Positions 61,661-64,000 of a DNA stretch of 64,000 bases are shown here, in pieces. Location: contig JAFLVO010000005.1 of the NCBI GenBank assembly GCA_022508245.1, forward strand, positions 1-64,000. Direction: 5' to 3'. The DNA comes from Clostridiales bacterium. GTDB taxonomy: Bacteria > Bacillota > Clostridia > Christensenellales > Borkfalkiaceae. Both the position numbers and the translations under genes were made by a program. Position 1 is the stretch's first letter, and each line of letters starts with the position of its first letter. The notes under the pieces are model-generated. The model was given only the letters and a program-made list of their open reading frames with translations, did not search any database and was not told the origin of the DNA.

Positions 61661-62662
61661 TTACTTCGTCATTGCTTCCTGCACTGCAACCGCAACTGCA
61701 ACCGTTGCGCCGACCATAGGGTTGTTGCCCATACCGATAAGACCCATCATCTCAACGTGCGCGGGAACGGAGGAGGAGCCTGCAAACTGCGCGTCGGAGT
61801 GCATTCTGCCCATCGTATCTGTCATGCCGTAGGAGGAAGGACCTGCCGCCATGTTGTCGGGGTGAAGCGTTCTGCCCGTGCCGCCGCCGGATGCAACCGA
61901 GAAGTACTTCACGCCGTTCTCATTGCACCATTTTTTATAAGTTCCTGCAACGGGGTGCTGGAACCTCGTGGGGTTGGTGGAGTTACCCGTAATTGATACG
62001 GAAACGTTTTCGAGCTTCATAATTGCAACGCCTTCGGGAACGTTGTCTGCGCCGTAGCACCTTACCTTAGCGCGGGGACCGTCGGAGAACGCAACGCTGT
62101 CCGTGACCTTAACCGTCTCGGTGTAGGGGTCAAAGACCGTCCTGCAATAGGTAAAGCCGTTAATTCTCGAAATGATATAAGCTGCGTCCTTGCCGAGACC
62201 GTTTAAAATAACTCTCAAGGGCTTTGTGCGAACCTTATTAGCATTTTCTGCAATCTTAATTGCGCCCTCTGCCGCCGCGAAGGATTCGTGACCTGCTAGG
62301 AAGCAGAAGCAGTCGGTCTCCTCGGAGAGAAGCATAGCGCCGAGGTTGCCGTGGCCCAAGCCTACCTTTCTGTTTTCTGCAACCGAACCTGGAATACAGA
62401 AGCTCTGAAGTCCGACGCCAATGAGTTCTGCCGCCTGATTGGCCTTTTTAGCGCCGCTCTTAATGGCGATAGCCGCACCTACGGTGTAAGCCCAGACTGC
62501 GTTTTCAAAGCAGATAGGCTGTGTTCCGCGAACGATTTTGTCTACGTCGATTCCCTTTGCAAGTGTAATATCTTTACACTCTTCGATAGTTTTAATGCCG
62601 TACTGTTTGAGTACGCCTAAAATTTTAGATTCACGTCTTTCATAGCTTTCAAAAAGCGCCAT
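61661..62662 (-). CDS. GGGtGRT protein (uncharacterised family)
   Basis: A 333-residue protein carrying the family-naming motif SGGGTGRTLHPDN and several Gly-rich segments (IGVGLQSFCIPG, GLGHGNLGAMLL). The track start at 62671 is a TTG inside the ribosome binding site region; AGGAGG nine bases before the ATG at 62662 fixes the start as MALFESYERRES. Family members occur next to NifU-like scaffolds in Clostridia and related anaerobes, as here, but their biochemical role is, to my knowledge, not established. No signal peptide is present. Confidence 0.88.
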   Translation of the reverse strand: MALFESYERRESKILGVLKQYGIKTIEECKDITLAKGIDVDKIVRGTQPICFENAVWAYTVGAAIAIKSGAKKANQAAELIGVGLQSFCIPGSVAENRKVGLGHGNLGAMLLSEETDCFCFLAGHESFAAAEGAIKIAENANKVRTKPLRVILNGLGKDAAYIISRINGFTYCRTVFDPYTETVKVTDSVAFSDGPRAKVRCYGADNVPEGVAIMKLENVSVSITGNSTNPTRFQHPVAGTYKKWCNENGVKYFSVASGGGTGRTLHPDNMAAGPSSYGMTDTMGRMHSDAQFAGSSSVPAHVEMMGLIGMGNNPMVGATVAVAVAVQEAMTK

Positions 62663-62663
62663 C

Positions 62664-63389
62664 TTAGTCAACCTCCTTATCCGTTCTGGGGTCTATATGC
62701 TTAACAGCGCCGCTCTCTTTAGAGTATCTGCCGTAAGTGCCGATTGCCTGTTCGTATGCTTCGTTGGGAGAAAGACCTTTTTTAATGAAATCGGTCATTT
62801 TGCCGAGCGAAACGAACTTATAGCCGCAAACCTCGTCATTTTTATCAAGAGCGAGGGCAATAACGTAGCCCTCAGCCATTTCAAGGTATCTGACGCCCTT
62901 ATACTTGGTGCCGTACATAGTACCAACCTGCGAGCGAAGTCCCTTGCCTAAATCCTCAAGTCCTGCGCCGACGGGAAGTCCGTCCTCGGAGAACGCAGAC
63001 TGCGTTCTGCCGTAAACTATCTGCAAAAAGAGCTCGCGCATAGCGGTGTTGATAGCGTCGCACACGAGGTCGGTATTGAGCGCCTCTAAGATAGTCTTGC
63101 CGGGCAGAATTTCCGCAGCCATAGCGGCGGAGTGGGTCATACCCGAGCAGCCTATGGTTTCAACTAAAGCCTCCTCGATAATACCGTCTTTGACGTTTAA
63201 AGAGAGCTTGCATGCACCCTGTTGAGGAGCGCACCAGCCGATGCCGTGAGTAAAACCTTTAATGTCCTTGATTTCTTTTGCCTGAACCCACGAGCCCTCC
63301 TCGGGGATGGGAGCTGGGCCGTGTTCGAACTTGCCCGAAACGCCCTTGGCAACGCAAATCATATGTTCAATTTCTTTTGAATATTGCAT
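62664..63389 (-). CDS. NifU/IscU-like iron-sulfur cluster scaffold protein
   Basis: A 241-residue protein with an IscU-like core: GACKLSLNV, TIGCSGMTHSAAM and DLVCDAINTAM place three cysteines at the positions of the cluster-ligating cysteines. N- and C-terminal extensions (including HGPAPIPEEGSW and GTMYGTKYKGVRYLEMAEGY) are not part of canonical IscU. The track start at 63404 contains GGAGG, which serves as ribosome binding site for the ATG at 63389 (MQYSKEIEHM). It is coupled to the GGGtGRT gene with essentially no gap. Confidence 0.85.
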   Translation of the reverse strand: MQYSKEIEHMICVAKGVSGKFEHGPAPIPEEGSWVQAKEIKDIKGFTHGIGWCAPQQGACKLSLNVKDGIIEEALVETIGCSGMTHSAAMAAEILPGKTILEALNTDLVCDAINTAMRELFLQIVYGRTQSAFSEDGLPVGAGLEDLGKGLRSQVGTMYGTKYKGVRYLEMAEGYVIALALDKNDEVCGYKFVSLGKMTDFIKKGLSPNEAYEQAIGTYGRYSKESGAVKHIDPRTDKEVD

Positions 63390-63421
63390 TACGATATCCT
63401 CCATTTTTATTAACGTACCAT

Positions 63422-63450
63422 ATTATACCATGTCTTTGAAATGAATTCAA
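63422..63450 (-). promoter_or_regulatory. Sigma-A promoter of the NifU-like/GGGtGRT operon
   Basis: On the minus strand, TTGAAT, a 17-base spacer, perfect TATAAT, 33 bases before the NifU-like start codon. Confidence 0.87.
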
Positions 63451-63501
63451 CAATCGAGTGGGGAAAAACTCAAAAAAATTTTAATAAGGTCAAAAATGTT
63501 G

Positions 63502-63529
63502 TTTACTCAAGTAAAAAACGTTGTATAAT
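63502..63529 (+). promoter_or_regulatory. Putative promoter ahead of repeat copy J and mcsA
   Basis: TTTACT, a 16-base spacer, TATAAT at 63524-63529. The predicted start (about 63536) is some 12 bases upstream of repeat copy J, so the repeat would form the leader of mcsA. Two further TATAA-like boxes lie after the repeat within the duplicated AATTTATTATAA (63732 and 63752), so an additional internal promoter is possible. Confidence 0.6.
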
Positions 63530-63547
63530 TATATTGAAAGATAATTA

Positions 63548-63732
63548 GTTCACGAAAATTTAATTCTATTCTGCGAATTGAATTTTCCGTGATTTTTAGA
63601 AACTATGTTTCTCTGCCCGCAATTTATAAGGGCAAACAAACATATAATTGCGGTCATTCACTTCCACGGAGGCGAAAGAATTCGCAAATTGGGTGCGAAA
63701 GGAAAAAGCGTGGTTTTTCCTTCCGCCGCAAA
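63548..63732 (+). repeat. Family 1 dispersed structured element, copy J
   Basis: Full-length, about 185 nt, sub-lineage I. Hairpin 1 pairs AATTTAATTC with GAATTGAATT around TATTCTGC. Hairpin 2 is AGAAACtatGTTTCT. Hairpin 3 pairs CCGCAATT with AATTGCGG. The linker is TTCACTTCC. Hairpin 4 is GCGAAagaaTTCGC. Hairpin 5 pairs GCGAAAGGAAAAA with TTTTTCCTTCCGC around GCGTGG. It lies between a promoter and mcsA. Confidence 0.9.
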
Positions 63733-63775
63733 ATTTATTATAATCTGCCCTAATTTATTATAAAAGGAAAATATT

Positions 63776-64000
63776 TTGAACATCTGTCAGCACTGTAAAA
63801 AGAATCCAGCTACCGTAAATTATGTTGAGATAATAAACGGCGAAAAATTCGAAAGCCACCTGTGCAAAAGCTGTCACGCCTCGCTGTACGGCGAGCTTCA
63901 TTCCAAGACCAACAGCGACGTCTGGGCGGGTCTTTTCGGTATTTCTGATGCCGAAATAAAGGTATGTCCCGTCTGCGGAACGACCTACGCTGACTACGAA
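63776..64000 (+). CDS. mcsA: Protein arginine kinase activator McsA (partial, runs off the window)
   Basis: The first 75 codons, not in the ORF track. From a TTG at 63776 behind AAAAGGA it reads MNICQHCKKNPATVNYVEII, then LCKSCH and VCPVCGTTYADYE, the N-terminal zinc-finger pattern of McsA (YacH). McsA activates the arginine kinase McsB that marks proteins for ClpCP. mcsB and clpC would be expected just beyond the window (inference from the common ctsR-mcsA-mcsB-clpC order). A UvrB/UvrC motif normally lies further downstream. Confidence 0.85.
   Translation, partial: MNICQHCKKNPATVNYVEIINGEKFESHLCKSCHASLYGELHSKTNSDVWAGLFGISDAEIKVCPVCGTTYADYE

Overview
The window looks like a chromosomal segment from a spore-forming, low-to-mid GC Clostridia-type Bacillota, probably an uncultured gut lineage. 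The evidence is the order tig-clpP-clpX-lon-engB, the sporulation genes spoIVA and spoIIE, dapL, ribonuclease J, and lipobox lipoproteins. I cannot place it below class level from sequence alone. No rRNA, tRNA, CRISPR array, phage or transposase gene was seen.

Layout. 0.4-6.8 kb is a protein quality-control block (trigger factor, ClpP, ClpX, Lon, EngB). 7-10.8 kb holds a small DUF378-type membrane protein, two alpha/beta-hydrolases and an orphan ATP-grasp enzyme. 11-18.4 kb holds spoIVA, a 946-residue protein built from about 20 copies of a DYDxLADKVA repeat, and ribonuclease J. 18.4-27.3 kb is a co-directional run: trmR-trhP (wobble uridine modification), aroA, dinB, pyrG, dapL and malQ. 27.5-32.3 kb has spoIIE (minus) and a DUF1538/PII/PII operon. 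32.4-46 kb is replication, lipid and chromosome biology: mnmG and dnaA (minus), then recF, a PHP phosphoesterase, a VanW protein, plsX-rnc-smc and ftsY. 46.3-49 kb holds a rubrerythrin operon with two tiny genes, a lipoprotein and a beta-carbonic anhydrase. 48.8-61.1 kb has a GH3 glucosidase and then a visibly more AT-rich run of large exported repeat proteins. 61.7-63.4 kb is a GGGtGRT/NifU-like pair (minus). The window ends inside mcsA.

The strongest unexplained signal is a dispersed intergenic element of about 184 nt (family 1). Ten copies, in both orientations, are scattered through the conserved-gene parts and are absent from 46.2-63.5 kb. Each full copy has five stem-loops whose stems differ in sequence from copy to copy but stay complementary, while the loops are nearly invariant (TATTCTGC in hairpin 1, AGCGTGG in hairpin 5). 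Hairpin 1 ends in a T-run and usually sits on or just after a stop codon, so it probably acts as a terminator. Two sub-lineages differ together at hairpin 2 and at a distant linker. I do not recognise this family.

A second dispersed structured repeat (family 2, two copies) carries on its reverse strand a conserved reading frame ending KRKRNKEMRRL. A third, different, promoter-linked leader of about 200 nt (7.39-7.59 kb) is closed by a long-range stem reaching the start codon of a hydrolase.

All calls come from reading the sequence; no database search was run. Start codons were moved from the ORF track where a ribosome binding site favoured an internal start (spoIVA, the repeat protein, pyrG, the first PII protein, dnaA, rnc, the 909-aa exported protein, GGGtGRT and its partner).
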